Of a stretch of DNA of 64,000 nucleotides, positions 39,136-49,823 are shown piece by piece. The notes beneath the pieces are model-generated. The model did not search any database. It worked only from the letters and a program-made list of their open reading frames with translations, and was not told the origin of the DNA. Both the position numbers and the translations under genes were made by a program. Numbering within the stretch: the stretch's first letter is position 1; each line of letters starts with the position of its first letter. Source of the stretch: Mastigias papua (Eukaryota > Cnidaria > Scyphozoa > Rhizostomeae > Mastigiidae); contig OZ025268.1 in the NCBI GenBank assembly GCA_964019165.1, positions 15,906,852 to 15,970,851 on the forward strand, written 5' to 3'.

Positions 39136-40276
39136 GTGTTTATTAACGGACTAACTGACTTTAAGCATCTATATGGCAGAAGAAATGAGCATAAAGCCAT
39201 ATTGATGCATTCTCTGTCCGCAGAAGCTTTCTTACTTCGCAACCCAAAATCCAACGTTGTGGAGCTATTAGACAATATACCAGTTGACATAAGAGGAAAG
39301 AAAATTCAGAAGAAAAGAGAGGCTGTCAAGAAGATTGCTCGCATCGATGCAGTTTTAGGAAAACATGGATTGTCCTTTCGTGGAAGGAGACCTGAAGGTT
39401 CACGTGAAACAAATGATCCCACAGCAAATCATTGAAATTTCACAGAAATAATGAAATTGGTTACAGGATCAGACCCTGCTTTATGGGAACATATCGGCAA
39501 AGTCGACATTGCAAATAAGAAATCATTAAAGAAAAGAAAGGACTCTAGACCAGATGACACGAGCGGGCAGTATGGTCGCGTTCTTTGGTACAATTTCTGA
39601 GCTGCGAATCAACAAAAAGATCATGCTTAATTTCAAAGAACTCATTTAAGAGACGACAATCAATGAAGTAAAGGAAGCTAGAATCTTCTCTTTTAAAGCT
39701 GATACGATACAAGATATCATGGTTCATGATCAATGTGCTATAATGATAAGATGTGTGCACGATGGAGTGTACATGAAAGACTTCTTTCTATTGTAAGGGC
39801 AATATTTCCTACGAGATAAAACACTTTTTGATCTTGTCAAAGGCCTCCTAGATAGGAATGGATTAGACATTACAGACTGTGCAAGTGATTCCTTTGATAG
39901 TGCAGCTAACACGTCGGGAGGTATAATGGCTTGACTGCTAAGATGTCCGACGTTGCAAGCTTTCATGTGCATACATAGTCATTCTTTAAACCTGGTGATA
40001 AGTGATGCTACCTCTGTCTGCGCACTTGCCATGACGCTATTCGGATATCTATAGGTTGCTTCGGCATTTTTTAGACAGAAGCACGAACGGATAAGTGAAT
40101 GGAACAAAATACTGAAAGAGAGCATTGGAAAGGTAAGGTGACTCCAAAACATTTGGGAAACTAGATGGAGATGGCCACAGACATTCTCTCTCAATGAGTT
40201 GCTCCATGACACTGGCATTGAAATTGGAAAGAAGTTGTCGATCAAACTTCACCAAGGATCCAAGACCTGGTGGATC
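39136..40276 (+). pseudogene. hAT transposase, N-terminal and central part, decayed
   Basis: The frame 39136-39435 begins with GLTDFKHLYGRRNEHKAILM and RGKKIQKKREAVKKIARIDA, the region following the zinc finger in DUF4371/ZMYM1-like hAT proteins. It continues after stops with IMKLVTGSDPALWEHIG, then KADTIQDIMVHDQCAIMIR (catalytic-domain D in ADT), LFDLVKGLLDRNGLDITDC and SLNLVISDATSVCA. Many stops and frame changes show that it is long dead. Confidence 0.85.
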
Positions 40277-40486
40277 TACGGTGGCCCATACGGGCCACGG
40301 CAAGAGAGTCATCTCACGGCAAAACAAAGTCATTCACGGCATAAGAAATTCTACTCACGGCAAGAGAATTTCAAGTTACGGCAATAGAACATCAACTTAC
40401 GGCAAAGCAAAATCAACCACGGCAAAACAAAGCCAACTCACGGCAAGAGAAAGTCAACTCACGGCAGAAGTGGAAATTGACGCATG
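40277..40486 (+). repeat. Left inverted end with satellite-like subrepeats
   Basis: After the terminal TACGGTGGC, units of about 17-20 bp repeat around the word ACGGCAAAACAAAGTCA or ACGGCAAGAGAATTT, some ten copies with variation. The same units, inverted, form 48655-49057. Confidence 0.88.
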
Positions 40487-40828
40487 CGCATGGTAATGAT
40501 TAAACGGCGGGAAAATGATCTTTTCATATTCATAAAGATTAAAACCTTTACATTTATTGCTAGATTGACGAGGAATGGGTATGTCTGATGTAGATGAAAA
40601 AAGAAATTATCACATATTTTTCCAATCAGAGCTGTAAATATGAAGGAATCATTGGGATGCTTTCCGAGTGTCATGGAATAGAAATATGTTTAAGACAATT
40701 AAAGAGACGACTCAGAGAGTGGAATTTATCGAGCCGGCTTGAGAAATATGATATAAATATCATAAAATCTGAAATAGTAGAGCTTCTCGATGAACCAGAT
40801 TCGAAGTCAGGATATCGATCCATATGGC

Positions 40829-41367
40829 ATAAACAGAGGAAACTTTTGCATTAGCCAATCAGAGGACGTCCTCAATGGCCAATCAGAAGCCAGGATGGTG
40901 ACATCACTTTGTTTACATTTTGCACGCCACCCCCATTTGTAATGGGAAAAACCTGGTCGCACAAATAAGGTCATCGGCAGTAGATACTTCATTGAAACTA
41001 TCCCAGTTTCTGGTAGTACTCTCCTAACGAGACAAACTAAAGATCTACCGCGGCCCTAAGCGATATCTTTACGACTTTTTTCTACAGCGACATTCAAAGT
41101 TCATCCTTCCTAAACTGCATTTTGAATTTGCCTAGGCACCCAGGGAGGATGAATCCCCCTCAAAAAATGCTCATGGCTCACCTTCAATGCTGTTAAAATC
41201 CTTCACTTTACTTAATTTTAATCTTAACTGTACTTGTGATTCCCCCTTTCTCCGCAAAACGCGCAAAGCGTAGTTATGATTTGCAAATCTCCCGCCAAAA
41301 AATAACACGAGAATGAGGACAAAGAATATCAAAACTCTTAATCAACATGAAGTTTTTTCATCATGGC
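40829..41367 (+). repeat. Left terminal inverted repeat, 539 bp
   Basis: Nearly identical to the reverse complement of 45872-46410 over its full length. Only scattered substitutions are visible, e.g. TTTTGCATT versus TTTTGTATT near the end. A homologous open frame in both repeats has no protein-like character. Confidence 0.95.
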
Positions 41368-41410
41368 GAACATGGTGAACGGGGAGAACAAGCGTGGTAA
41401 GGAGAGGGCA

Positions 41411-41815
41411 CTATTGAATGGCAACGCTACTCAGAGAAGGTCTCTTCCAACGTAAAATGTCATCAATGAGAGATTCTATGCAACCATGTTCAGCTTCACC
41501 AAAATAAGAATCTTGGTCAGCTTCGTCATCACCCTCGACGCTGTTCTCATCATCACCACCCATTTCGCACTTATCTTCATCATCACTGTCACCGTAAACG
41601 TCTGGGTTCAGTACAGAGTTGTTTGCCTTTTCACTGAGATCCTCAACAAATTTCTTCAGTACTCCCTTGCAAATTGGGCACGAACCGATGTTTGGGAGCA
41701 AACAGGCCGTATGGAAGGAATGACCACGACCACATCCGTGAAATACGCGCCAAATTGAGCATTCCTTACGTGAGCAGTTTTTCAAGTCACATTTCCTACA
41801 ATGAAAATCATACAA
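41411..41815 (-). CDS. RING-finger C-terminal exon of the 5.6-kb element
   Basis: The frame starts with CRKCDLKNC, then CGRGHSFHTACL and CPICKGVLKKF, giving the C-x2-C...C-x-H-x2-H-x2-C...CPxC pattern of a RING or RING-like zinc finger. An acidic tail of about 60 residues follows. It is the last frame before the left TIR and probably the C-terminal exon of the transposase. RING domains confer E3 ubiquitin ligase or protein-binding activity. No break is visible. Confidence 0.7.
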   Translation of the reverse strand: MYDFHCRKCDLKNCSRKECSIWRVFHGCGRGHSFHTACLLPNIGSCPICKGVLKKFVEDLSEKANNSVLNPDVYGDSDDEDKCEMGGDDENSVEGDDEADQDSYFGEAEHGCIESLIDDILRWKRPSLSSVAIQ

Positions 41816-42496
41816 TGGGGAGCATGAAAAATTATCACCAGGTAACTTTCAGCAATAAGTACCGGTGTGCGTTGTTTTCAAATGAAAAGTTGCTTCATTT
41901 GTATGTATTTGCTTCTATTTGTATGTAGTGAAATTATAATTATATGCAATTAACTGAACTCAAAAAGTTCTAAAAACATACTTCATTCCCCCTCCTGAAA
42001 AATTCATATGTATTTGCTTTAGACTTTGCAAATAAACCTACAGAGAATCTTAGCAAGGGTTTTCAAAATAACATTTAGAAATGCATATAAAATCCAGTGA
42101 TACTGGGTTGAAGAAGTAAATTCCAATTCTAGTTTTGAAATATAGGTAATACTTGCGTTATACCCCCTCAATTTTCTTGTATTTTGTTTAAGCTCCAGCA
42201 TTTTTGTTACATATCCCTCTCAAAAAGCCTCTGCTCTCCGTGAGAGATACTTTATGACCACTCCCTAATGCAGATAGGATTTTAACATGACCACAAAAGT
42301 GCCTAGAACCAGTCAAATAATACATGCCCTCTGCACCCATCTGATTCCTATGAGCATAAATGATTTATTTTTCTCTATTTGCTATAAATTATTTATTTTA
42401 TACAGGTTTGGTATTTCAAACTAGGTCAAACTATGATATGATTTGAAATAGCCATGACAACTTTGATACAATGCCCCCATTTTCACACTTTAGTTG

Positions 42497-44635
42497 TCAA
42501 CACAATGAATTAGTGCAAAGTGTTAGGTCCATTTGCACAGAAGATCTATGGTGTATAAAAGTCTTTAATTCTATTTTGCTTATATATATATTCTTTGTAG
42601 GGGCTTTCACCAATGTTCCTTGATTTGGCTTTTCAAAGATCAACTTAAATTTTTTTGCAATAAATTCAGCTGCTTTGATCTTCAAAAATTCAATATTCTT
42701 GTGCGTAAAATTTTGCTTTCTTTTAGGAACAAATGTAGATTGGAAATTTCGCAGTTCATCCTTTTGTGCATCAATCTCATTAGATGCGAAGCTTATCATT
42801 TCTGGAGTATCAGTAATATGTGTATGTGCTCGTAGAACTGAATGAAAATTTTCCACTGGATACTCTTCAAAAGCACAAACATAAGATAGCAGTGTAGAGA
42901 CAAGAGGATGATCAATGCTCTTCCAATACTCAATATTGGACAGAGCAATTAGTGGTGCTTTATCGTAGTGCCTTCTTCGATACATCAAAAACATCACCCA
43001 GCAACAAAGCAGCGACTCATAGTAAAGTTCTGCCATATTATCTTTGAAGACAACAGAGTAAATGGACAAACTTAAAGGCACATAAGAATCAAGAAGTTTT
43101 AGTAAAACCAGATACTGCACATCCTTTGAAGTAACAAATACTGACATTATAGCATCACGGACAAGAAGCCACCCACCATACAAAACTTCAAGGAGGAAAG
43201 ATATGCACCATGGTTTGGGCTTTTTTGCAAGAGGCTTTTTGGTACTAAAAAGAAAAGCATAGAGATAAGAAAACACTGTGTGAAACTTTAGCAAAATGCT
43301 TTCCCTTGCATTCAGAGAAATATGCAAAGGACCAATGAATGGAATCAGGTTGTGGATGCCTTCAAAGTAAACAATTTGTCAGACATAGAATTGGCAAGGC
43401 CAATCTCCTATGATATGGACCACAAACTGATCTAAATACAGATTCAGCCCACTTTCTAAAATGATTTTTGAGTGCAGAATGAAAATCATCAATTGACTTT
43501 AGTGATAGCTCCACACAGTCAACTAGCTTGCACTCTTCCATGGACCTCATCTTCAAATTTCATGCTGCTGATAGTCATGGGCTAAGAGCCTGTATCTTTG
43601 AGACTCTGGATCAAAAAACTTGGCTTGTAGCCAATCTGGCACAACTTCAACATATGATTTTGCCAGCTTTGATGAATTCTTGTCAATGAGGAGTCTCAAT
43701 AGACCATTGTTTGCTGGCTCAGGGGCCTGATCATGAGGCCCAGCAGAATAAACTGCATTGATATTTTGAAAACTCTTCAAAAGCAAGGTTGCCATGTGAA
43801 TTGGTTGAGTTTGTGCTATATCTGTTGGACGGTGATTTGTATGGATGTTAAGGTAATCATCAATAAAAATGACCACCAAATGTTTATTTGAAATTGCTTC
43901 CTGAAAAAATTTATTAACACTTTCGTAGTGACTCAATGACATTTTTCTGCTTACTTTTGAAGCTGTTACAGGGTGTGTTGTCAGCCCCATATTTCGCAAT
44001 GTCTCTATTCCTCTAGATGAGGCACCTAAACCTTTGACTGTACGTGCAGTTGCAACCTGGAACCAATTTGCTTGTTGTGACTGCCTGTACATCATTATAT
44101 ATATTATTGAAATTGCTCTTCTTTCATTAAGAAGCTGTCTCTGTTCTGAATGTCTGTCACTTTTTACTGCTTCAGTTATAGTATCATATAACTTTACTGA
44201 TCCCGCTTCTATACACAAGTGTCTAAACTGCCCTGGGTCAGTTATTGGTTTGCCTCATTTTCCAAATTTTTGCAAGCACTTTGATTGTAATAATGCTAGC
44301 TCCTGCTTCAAGTCACACATTTTATTTGCCTTGCTCAAAAGAGCTTCAAATGACTCTCTATCTATGATAACATTGTTATTTTCATCAATTTCTACTTCTC
44401 TTCCTAATTCGTTGTAGTATACAGTATATTTCTTTATTTCTTCTGTGTCCTCTTTGTATTCAATTGAGCCTGAGGCACTGGGGCATGACAGCTCATTACT
44501 CTCTTGGGAGCTGATCCATAATTTTTGGCTTGGGGAGCTCAGTGTCTCTGTTCTCTCAGAGTCATTTTGTTGACATGTGCCTTTGACGTCATTGTGTTGC
44601 ATTTGATTTAGCATTTCAGGCTCCTGAGGTTCCAT
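42497..44635 (-). pseudogene. Transposase-like protein of the 5.6-kb element, broken
   Basis: Four frames are continuous in meaning: 44635-44255 (acidic, QELALLQSKCLQKFGK), 44218-43553 (MMYRQSQQANWFQVATARTV, RNMGLTTHPVTASKVSRKM, VVIFIDDYLNIH), a damaged part to 43330, and 43327-42497 (IGPLHISLNARESILLKFH, AKKPKPWCISFLLEVLYGGW, FEEYPVENFHSVLRAHTH). One stop separates the first two and a frameshift lies near 43500. The IDDYLN acidic pair and downstream E (ENFHSVLR) could be catalytic. I recall similar uncharacterised proteins in corals but cannot name a superfamily. Confidence 0.6.
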
Positions 44636-45174
44636 TATTTTTGGACATAGACCAGTTCAAATTTTATTTGTTATTTTAAGTTTCATGTATAACTAGCTCT
44701 ATTTATTTTTAGTAAAAAGTTTTTTATACGTATACCTGTAACTGAAGGAGCATCATAAAATGAAATGAAATGTTTGCTGCAAAATAGTTTGTTTCAACTA
44801 AATTTCAAATCTTGTCTAATCAAATTATATTTGCAATTTTAACTTTAAGATAGCTTTAGCCCCAATTTGAGATGAACCAGGAGCTAGTTAAAATGATCAA
44901 AGTATTTAATTAAACCTTTTCAATGGATCTATTGCTCAACTGCAGACACATGGCAGCATTTACTTTTGATCAATAATAGACGGATTGAAACAATGCAAAG
45001 TACACAATTGTCATGGAAAACCGAAATTAAGCAAGAAATTTTTTTGTAATGCCAGAGAAAAAATAATAGATTGGGCTTCAAGTAAAAGATTTATCAAGAC
45101 ATGCCACCACAGTTGAGATCTTAGAATGAAACTTCATTTTTAATTAGAATTGACATAAATCTTACAGCATCAAA

Positions 45175-45567
45175 TTAAAAGGTTGAGAAGAAGATAGCAA
45201 CCTCCACAATGCTAGAGCATGGGGCTTCATCACAGCTTAAGAAACGCGTGAAATCTCTCTTTTCTGCCTTTTCAATGCACTTTTTACACACAAAGCGAAC
45301 TCTGTGAGGCTTGAAGCCATTGTGTGTTGCAACTTTTTTGAAGGCCTCTCGGTATCGGTGGTTTGGTATCAACAAGTCCACGTTTCTTGGGTACCCTTTA
45401 AACCAAGTGTTGTACAAAGCATTGCTACACAACCGAACAAACTTTCCCATGCTGCCGTAGACAGGAATGCGTTGAAAACAATCTACAAAAGACTCTAATA
45501 AACGAGAACAGGCAGCCAAGGAACAAATTGATGATGAGTCGATAGGCCTAGCAATTTTTCCCGCCAA
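45175..45567 (-). CDS. N-terminal cysteine-rich exon of the 5.6-kb transposon
   Basis: A frame of 130 codons whose protein has FVCKKCIEKAEKRDF and CDEAPCSS, plus upstream CSLAACSRLL. The CxxC spacing suggests a zinc-binding DNA-binding part, the usual start of a transposase. It lies nearest the right TIR and reads into the element. A splice to the next frame (44635) is likely but not fixed. I do not recognise the fold. Confidence 0.5.
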   Translation of the reverse strand: MAGKIARPIDSSSICSLAACSRLLESFVDCFQRIPVYGSMGKFVRLCSNALYNTWFKGYPRNVDLLIPNHRYREAFKKVATHNGFKPHRVRFVCKKCIEKAEKRDFTRFLSCDEAPCSSIVEVAIFFSTF

Positions 45568-45871
45568 AAGCGTACCCTAGTGTAGGCAACTATGCAACTC
45601 AGACAACTGTATCCTATAAACAAAATACCTATCGACTGAATGACTGAAAAATATATAAAATATACTCCCGTAAGACAATATACGTAGGCTAGTCTCCACT
45701 CTCCTCCAGGCATAGTCAAGAAAATTTCTTCTTTTCGTCAACGATGAAGTATAGACTGAGACCTTGAGGTCAGACTCGAACATTACATTGGTTACAGCAA
45801 TATGAAAATCAATACAATGGCAAGGCTCTAGTTCTCTTGTAGTCTACAACAAATTTGTTATTAAAGATGCA

Positions 45872-46410
45872 GCCATGATGAAAAAACTTCATGTTGATTA
45901 AGAGTTTTGATATTCTTTGTCCTCATTCTCGTGTTATTTTTTGGCGGGAGATTTGCAAATCATAACTACGCTTTGCGCGTTTTGCGGAGAAAGGGGGAAT
46001 CACAAGTACAGTTAAGATTAAAATTAAGTAAAGTGAAGGATTTTAACAGCATTGAAGGTGAGCCATGAGCATTTTTTGAGGGGGATTCATCCTCCCTGGG
46101 TGCCTAGGCAAATTCAAAATGCAGTTTAGGAAGGATGAACTTTGAATATCGCTGTAGAAAAAAGTCGTAAAGATATCGCTTAGGGCCGCGGTAGATCTTT
46201 AGTTTGTCTCGTTAGGAGAGTACTACCAGAAACTGGGATAGTTTCAATGAAGTATCTACTGCCGATGACCTTATTTGTGCGACCAGGTTTTTCCCATTAC
46301 AAATGGGGGTGGCGTGCAAAATGTAAACAAAGTGATGTCACCATCCTGGCTTCTGATTGGCCATTGAGGACGTCCTCTGATTGGCTAATACAAAAGTTTC
46401 CTCTGTTTAT
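45872..46410 (-). repeat. Right terminal inverted repeat, 539 bp
   Basis: Mirror copy of 40829-41367; see there. The AT-rich inner end next to GCCATGATGAAAAAACTTC lies close to the 5' end of the minus-strand gene, so the repeat probably carries its promoter. Confidence 0.95.
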
Positions 46411-46577
46411 GGCATACCCTACAGAGAAGAGGCATTATGGTGCCACATTTAGTGGTGCAGAAGTTATTGAAAAAAATCGAACCAGAAGGAGTGGAGTTCA
46501 GGAAAACACATAGACGCAGCAGAAGACAATATTATTATCCAGGACCCAACAGAGCAGCTTGGCATGCTGATGGATAT

Positions 46578-48487
46578 TTTTTTAGTGTGTAATCTCAGGG
46601 AAAGGCCGATAGAGCCTATAACAAAGCCCTGACAAATGAAGAAAGAGAAAGGAAAGTTAAGTAGATATGGAGATGAGATCAAGTTTGTTGATATCAGATT
46701 TGAAGTAAGATAAGTTGTAGGATTCAGGAAAGGAAGTGGAAGGTAAGGTGTTCCAAAGTTGAAAGGTTCTTGGAATGAAAGAAGATTTGTGGGAAAGAGT
46801 TCGTGGATTGGATAGTATGGCCTGGAAAGGGTGTGATTGTGTAGAGCTTCTAGTGGGTCGAACATGCTTCAAGGGATCAGGAATAATACTCTTGATTTCC
46901 AGTGAGCAATGTCCACGAAAATATCGATAGAAAATGGACAGATCTGCAACCAGACGACGATGAGAGAGAGATTGGAGAGATCTGGTGAGACTTGGATTAT
47001 TTATGAGACGAACGGCTTTGGACTGGGCTTTGTCAAGAAGATGTAGAGAAGATCTGGGAGCACCGCCCCAAATATGGGAGCAGTACTCCAGAGAAGGACG
47101 AATCTGACATTTGTATATAGTCAGTAGCTGAGAAGGAGAGAAAAAGCCACGCGCTCTAGAAAGGAAGCCAAGTTTCTGAGATGCATGTGTAGCAGTGGAG
47201 TGGATGTGGGTTTTCCAAGAAAGATTGGATGACACTGACAACCAAGCTGAGCGAAAGAAGACGAAATGACCAGTTCATGGCCACTCATGAATACAGGGGG
47301 AAATCTCGGTGATGTTTACGTGAAATAACAACCTGTGTCATCTTTCCTTGATTAAACTTAACAAGGTTATCATTACCTCACATCTCTATGGTTGACAAGT
47401 CATTTGTGAGAAGTGAAGCTGAGGTGTTACGATAGGATGAAACATTAGGGTGGGAAAGATTTGGTGGATTAGATGAAAAAGATGAACTTAGATAAGTATC
47501 ATCAGTAAAAGAGTAAATACTGGAAGATGTAGAGGAAAGTAGGTCATTTATAAGAGGATGAATAAAATAGACGAGATAACAGAGCCCTGAGGTACACCAG
47601 AGTTGATAGAATGAGGTTCGGAGAGGAAACCATCGACCGTAATTGCAATTGATCTGTTTGATCTGTTAGAAAGAAAGCTAGCAATCCATTTAATGAGGTT
47701 GTTGTGCACACCAAACATTGGTAGTTTAGCAAGGAGACCTTTGTGCCAGACACGATCAAAGGCTTTGGAGATATCAAGAGAAATCACTCTGCTCTCATCA
47801 TAGGATTCTAGAGCAGAGGACCAAGTATGAACAGCGTAAGCTAGAAGGTCACCAATAGATCTGGCTTGTCGAAAGCCATACTGGTGATCAGAAAGAACGT
47901 TGTTTGTTTCAAGGAAGGGAAGCAGTTGTTTGGTGATGATAGTCTCCATAGTCTTAGAGATGAGTGAAGTGATTACAATTGGGCGACAGTTCGAAGGGTC
48001 AGACTTGTCCCCTTTTTTGGGGATAGGGAAAACTTGGGCAACTTTCGAAGAAGAAGGAAATATACCAACAGAGTAGGAAAGTTGAAAGAGTTTGTCGAAA
48101 ACAGGTGCGAGTTCAGGGGCACAGGTTTTAAGTACTATAGCTGGGATACCATCAGGGCCTTTGGATTTAGAGGTGTTGAGCTGGAGAAGGGTTTTTCGAA
48201 CCTTGCGTGTGGAGAACTTAACAGGTGGCATTGTGAAGGTGGATGTAGGGTAGAGAGGAGGGTGGGATTCTTCATCATCCGGATTGGAATTGGAAGCAAA
48301 GATAGATGCAAAAAGGTTGGCCTTAGATGAAGGAGTGCATGAAGAAGAGCCAGAGTTGTTTTTGAGAGGCGGAAAAGAAGAGTAACAAAAGTTTTGTGAG
48401 ACGACTTTGGCTAAGGACCAAAAGGAGCGAGATCCAGTCTGGCAGGAAGCAATTTTATGGTTGATACGATTGACAAAAGAGGTTTTA
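46578..48487 (-). mobile_element. Jockey/CR1-like LINE, 5'-truncated
   Basis: Flanked by GCATGCTGATGGATAT (46562-46577) and a diverged copy GCATATCGTTGGATAT (48488-48503), a 16-bp target duplication. The minus strand has RT motifs SKGPDGIPAIVLKT, FPIPKKGDKSDPSNCRPI, YGFRQARSIGDLLAY, SLDISKAFDRVWH and SGVPQGSVISSILF. A gap with breaks follows, then the C-terminal SSNLSWKTHIHSTATHA, IYKCQIRPSLEYCSHIWGG and FIPRTFQLWNTLPSTSFP. The 3' end is a short A run at 46578. The YADD region is missing or shifted near 47300-47540. Clade assignment is tentative. Confidence 0.85.
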
Positions 48488-48654
48488 GCATATCGTTGGA
48501 TATGATAAATTAAAACCTTATGGCTTCCCTATCCACGGCTATATAGATGGCAATAATCGTAAAGTGATATGGCTCTATCTGACACATTCCATTAACTATC
48601 TTGATAATGTTGCTGCGTATCATCTTGATGCTGTTCGTCAATTAGGCGGATGTT

Positions 48655-49057
48655 TTTTTCCACTTCCTCTTCAATTTCCACTTCTGCTGTGAGTTGACTT
48701 CTCTTGCCGTGAGTTGGCTTTGTTTTTGTCGGGGTTGATTTTGTTTAGCCGTAAGTTGAACTTCTCTTGTAATGAGTTGTATTTTTTCTGCTGTGAGTTG
48801 AAATTCTCTTGCCGGGAGTAGAATTTCTTATGCTGTGAGTTGATTTTGTTTTGCCGTGGATGACTTTGTTTTGCCGTGGATGACTTTGTTTTACCGTGGA
48901 TGACTTTGTTTTACCGTGGATGACTTTATTTTGCCGTGGATGACTTTGTTTTGCCGTGGATGACTTTATTTTGCCGTGGATGACTATATCTTGCCGTGGA
49001 TGACTTTATTTTGCCGTGAGATGACACTCTTGCCGTGGCCCTTATGGTGCCACCGTA
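48655..49057 (-). repeat. Right inverted end with satellite-like subrepeats
   Basis: About 20 units of 17-20 bp, most of the form TTGCCGTGGATGACTTTGTT, inverted relative to the left end. A run of nearly identical units at 48840-49010 shows local expansion on this side. Confidence 0.9.
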
Positions 49058-49063
49058 TGAATC

Positions 49064-49482
49064 ACTTTCGTACCAACACTCACAAAACTATTATAGACTG
49101 TATTTTAGAGAATATGAAGAAATGATTTACTGATCACAAGGACTTTTACAAAAACTTTCTTGCCTGGCTGCATGACGCTTCTTTGAATTTAGGGAAAACG
49201 GCCTTCCTTCCGCAGGGCAAGATAAACTATGTGACCTTCTTGAAGATCGTGTACAAAAGGATGCATTAAGGATGCTTCTCATGTGCTTTTACGGTGCTCC
49301 GCAACTGCAACCTTAACTGTGCAGCGGTCTATGAAGTTTTATTCCGCATATCATGTTCTGCTGTATCCCAAGCTGAATGTGAGCGGTTCTTCTCAAAGCT
49401 TAAATTGATAAAGTCGAGGCTCCGAGCAAGAATGTCTTTAGAAAATGTAGAGTGCTTCATACTAATGAGCACGGAGAAATGA
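49064..49482 (+). pseudogene. hAT transposase, C-terminal dimerisation region
   Basis: After the nested element the hAT reading resumes, with a final frame 49294-49482 holding SAVSQAECERFFSKLKLIKS and LENVECFILMSTEK. This is the conserved hAT C-terminal dimerisation motif. Stops lie further upstream. 49483-49812 is the probable 3' UTR and end of the element, with nothing else recognised. Confidence 0.87.
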
Positions 49483-49823
49483 CGTTCTTAATTAACGGAG
49501 TGTCCGATGATGACATTGTATACAGAGTAGTCCAGACTTCAAGTGAACTTACAAAAATTCTAATTGTATGAACTCAGAACTCGTCTTCATGTTTAATAAG
49601 CAAGTGAACGATTACAATGCTTCCTGTTGCATTTTGCATGGCTGTTGCTTTACCTTATCTCATTCTGCTTCACTGTTTTACACGCTAGGCCAATAAAGCG
49701 GTGTCCGACAATTAACGTGTCCCAAGTCATCTGATTTGCCCGGCCCAATTTTTGGAGCCACAACGGTCGTGGAGCTAACCTTGCAGGGAAAATCCCCTCA
49801 TTTTCTTCTAATATGGTTCCCCC

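Larger units (their letters stand above)
40829..46410. mobile_element. 5.6-kb DNA transposon with 539-bp inverted repeats, superfamily unknown to me
   Basis: Exact ends: ATAAACAGAGG at 40829 and its inverse at 46410, flanked by GGC (40826-40828 and 46411-46413), a 3-bp target duplication that restores the reading frame of the disrupted integrase. It carries a broken minus-strand gene set encoding an N-terminal cysteine-rich piece, a large transposase-like protein and a RING finger. Confidence 0.88.
40594..48650 (+). pseudogene. IS3-like integrase (transposase) of the host element, split by two insertions
   Basis: Coding pieces: 40594-40828, 46414-46577 and 48504-48650. The first has QLKRRLREWNLSSR, a helix-turn-helix-like region, and ends SGYRSIW. 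The second has VQKLLKKIEPEGVEFRK and RRQYYYPGPNRAAWHADGY, with the first catalytic D in HADGYDKL. The third has KLKPYGFPIHGYIDGNN and KVIWLYLTHSINY. Removing each insert with one copy of its target duplication leaves the frame open across both junctions. The later catalytic D and E lie in the deleted part. Genes with this sequence are widespread in fish and cnidarians as integrase-core transposons. Confidence 0.85.
40277..49057 (+). mobile_element. IS3EU-like DNA transposon, internally deleted, with two nested insertions
   Basis: The ends are inverted copies beginning TACGGTGGC, then CCATA...GGGCCACGGCAAGAG and TCATCTCACGGC. Flanks are TGGATC (40271-40276) and TGAATC (49058-49063), a 6-bp duplication with one change. 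TAY ends and a 6-bp duplication agree with what I recall of the IS3EU superfamily, whose transposase is an IS3-like integrase; the integrase gene inside fits. That gene stops after GGC near 48650 and joins the right repeat directly, so the copy was already non-autonomous. Confidence 0.7.
39088..49812 (+). mobile_element. hAT transposon, interrupted by a nested element
   Basis: The left part (39088-40276) and right part (49064-49812) together read as a decayed hAT transposase. The ends and 8-bp target duplication are not identified with confidence; the left edge is set where the ankyrin-like repeat stops. The insertion of the IS3EU-like element splits the gene between the N-terminal half and the dimerisation domain. 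Confidence 0.75.

Noticed and set aside
38537..39154. 205-codon plus-strand ORF
   Set aside because: It is the antisense shadow of the ankyrin-like repeats; its own repeats follow from the same 81-bp units.
40807..40992. Matching ORFs in both 539-bp inverted repeats (also 46247-46513)
   Set aside because: They exist because the repeats are copies of each other; no protein-like features.
48840..49020. CRISPR-like array
   Set aside because: Units of 17-20 bp follow one another without unique spacers and mirror the other end of a transposon, and the genome is eukaryotic.
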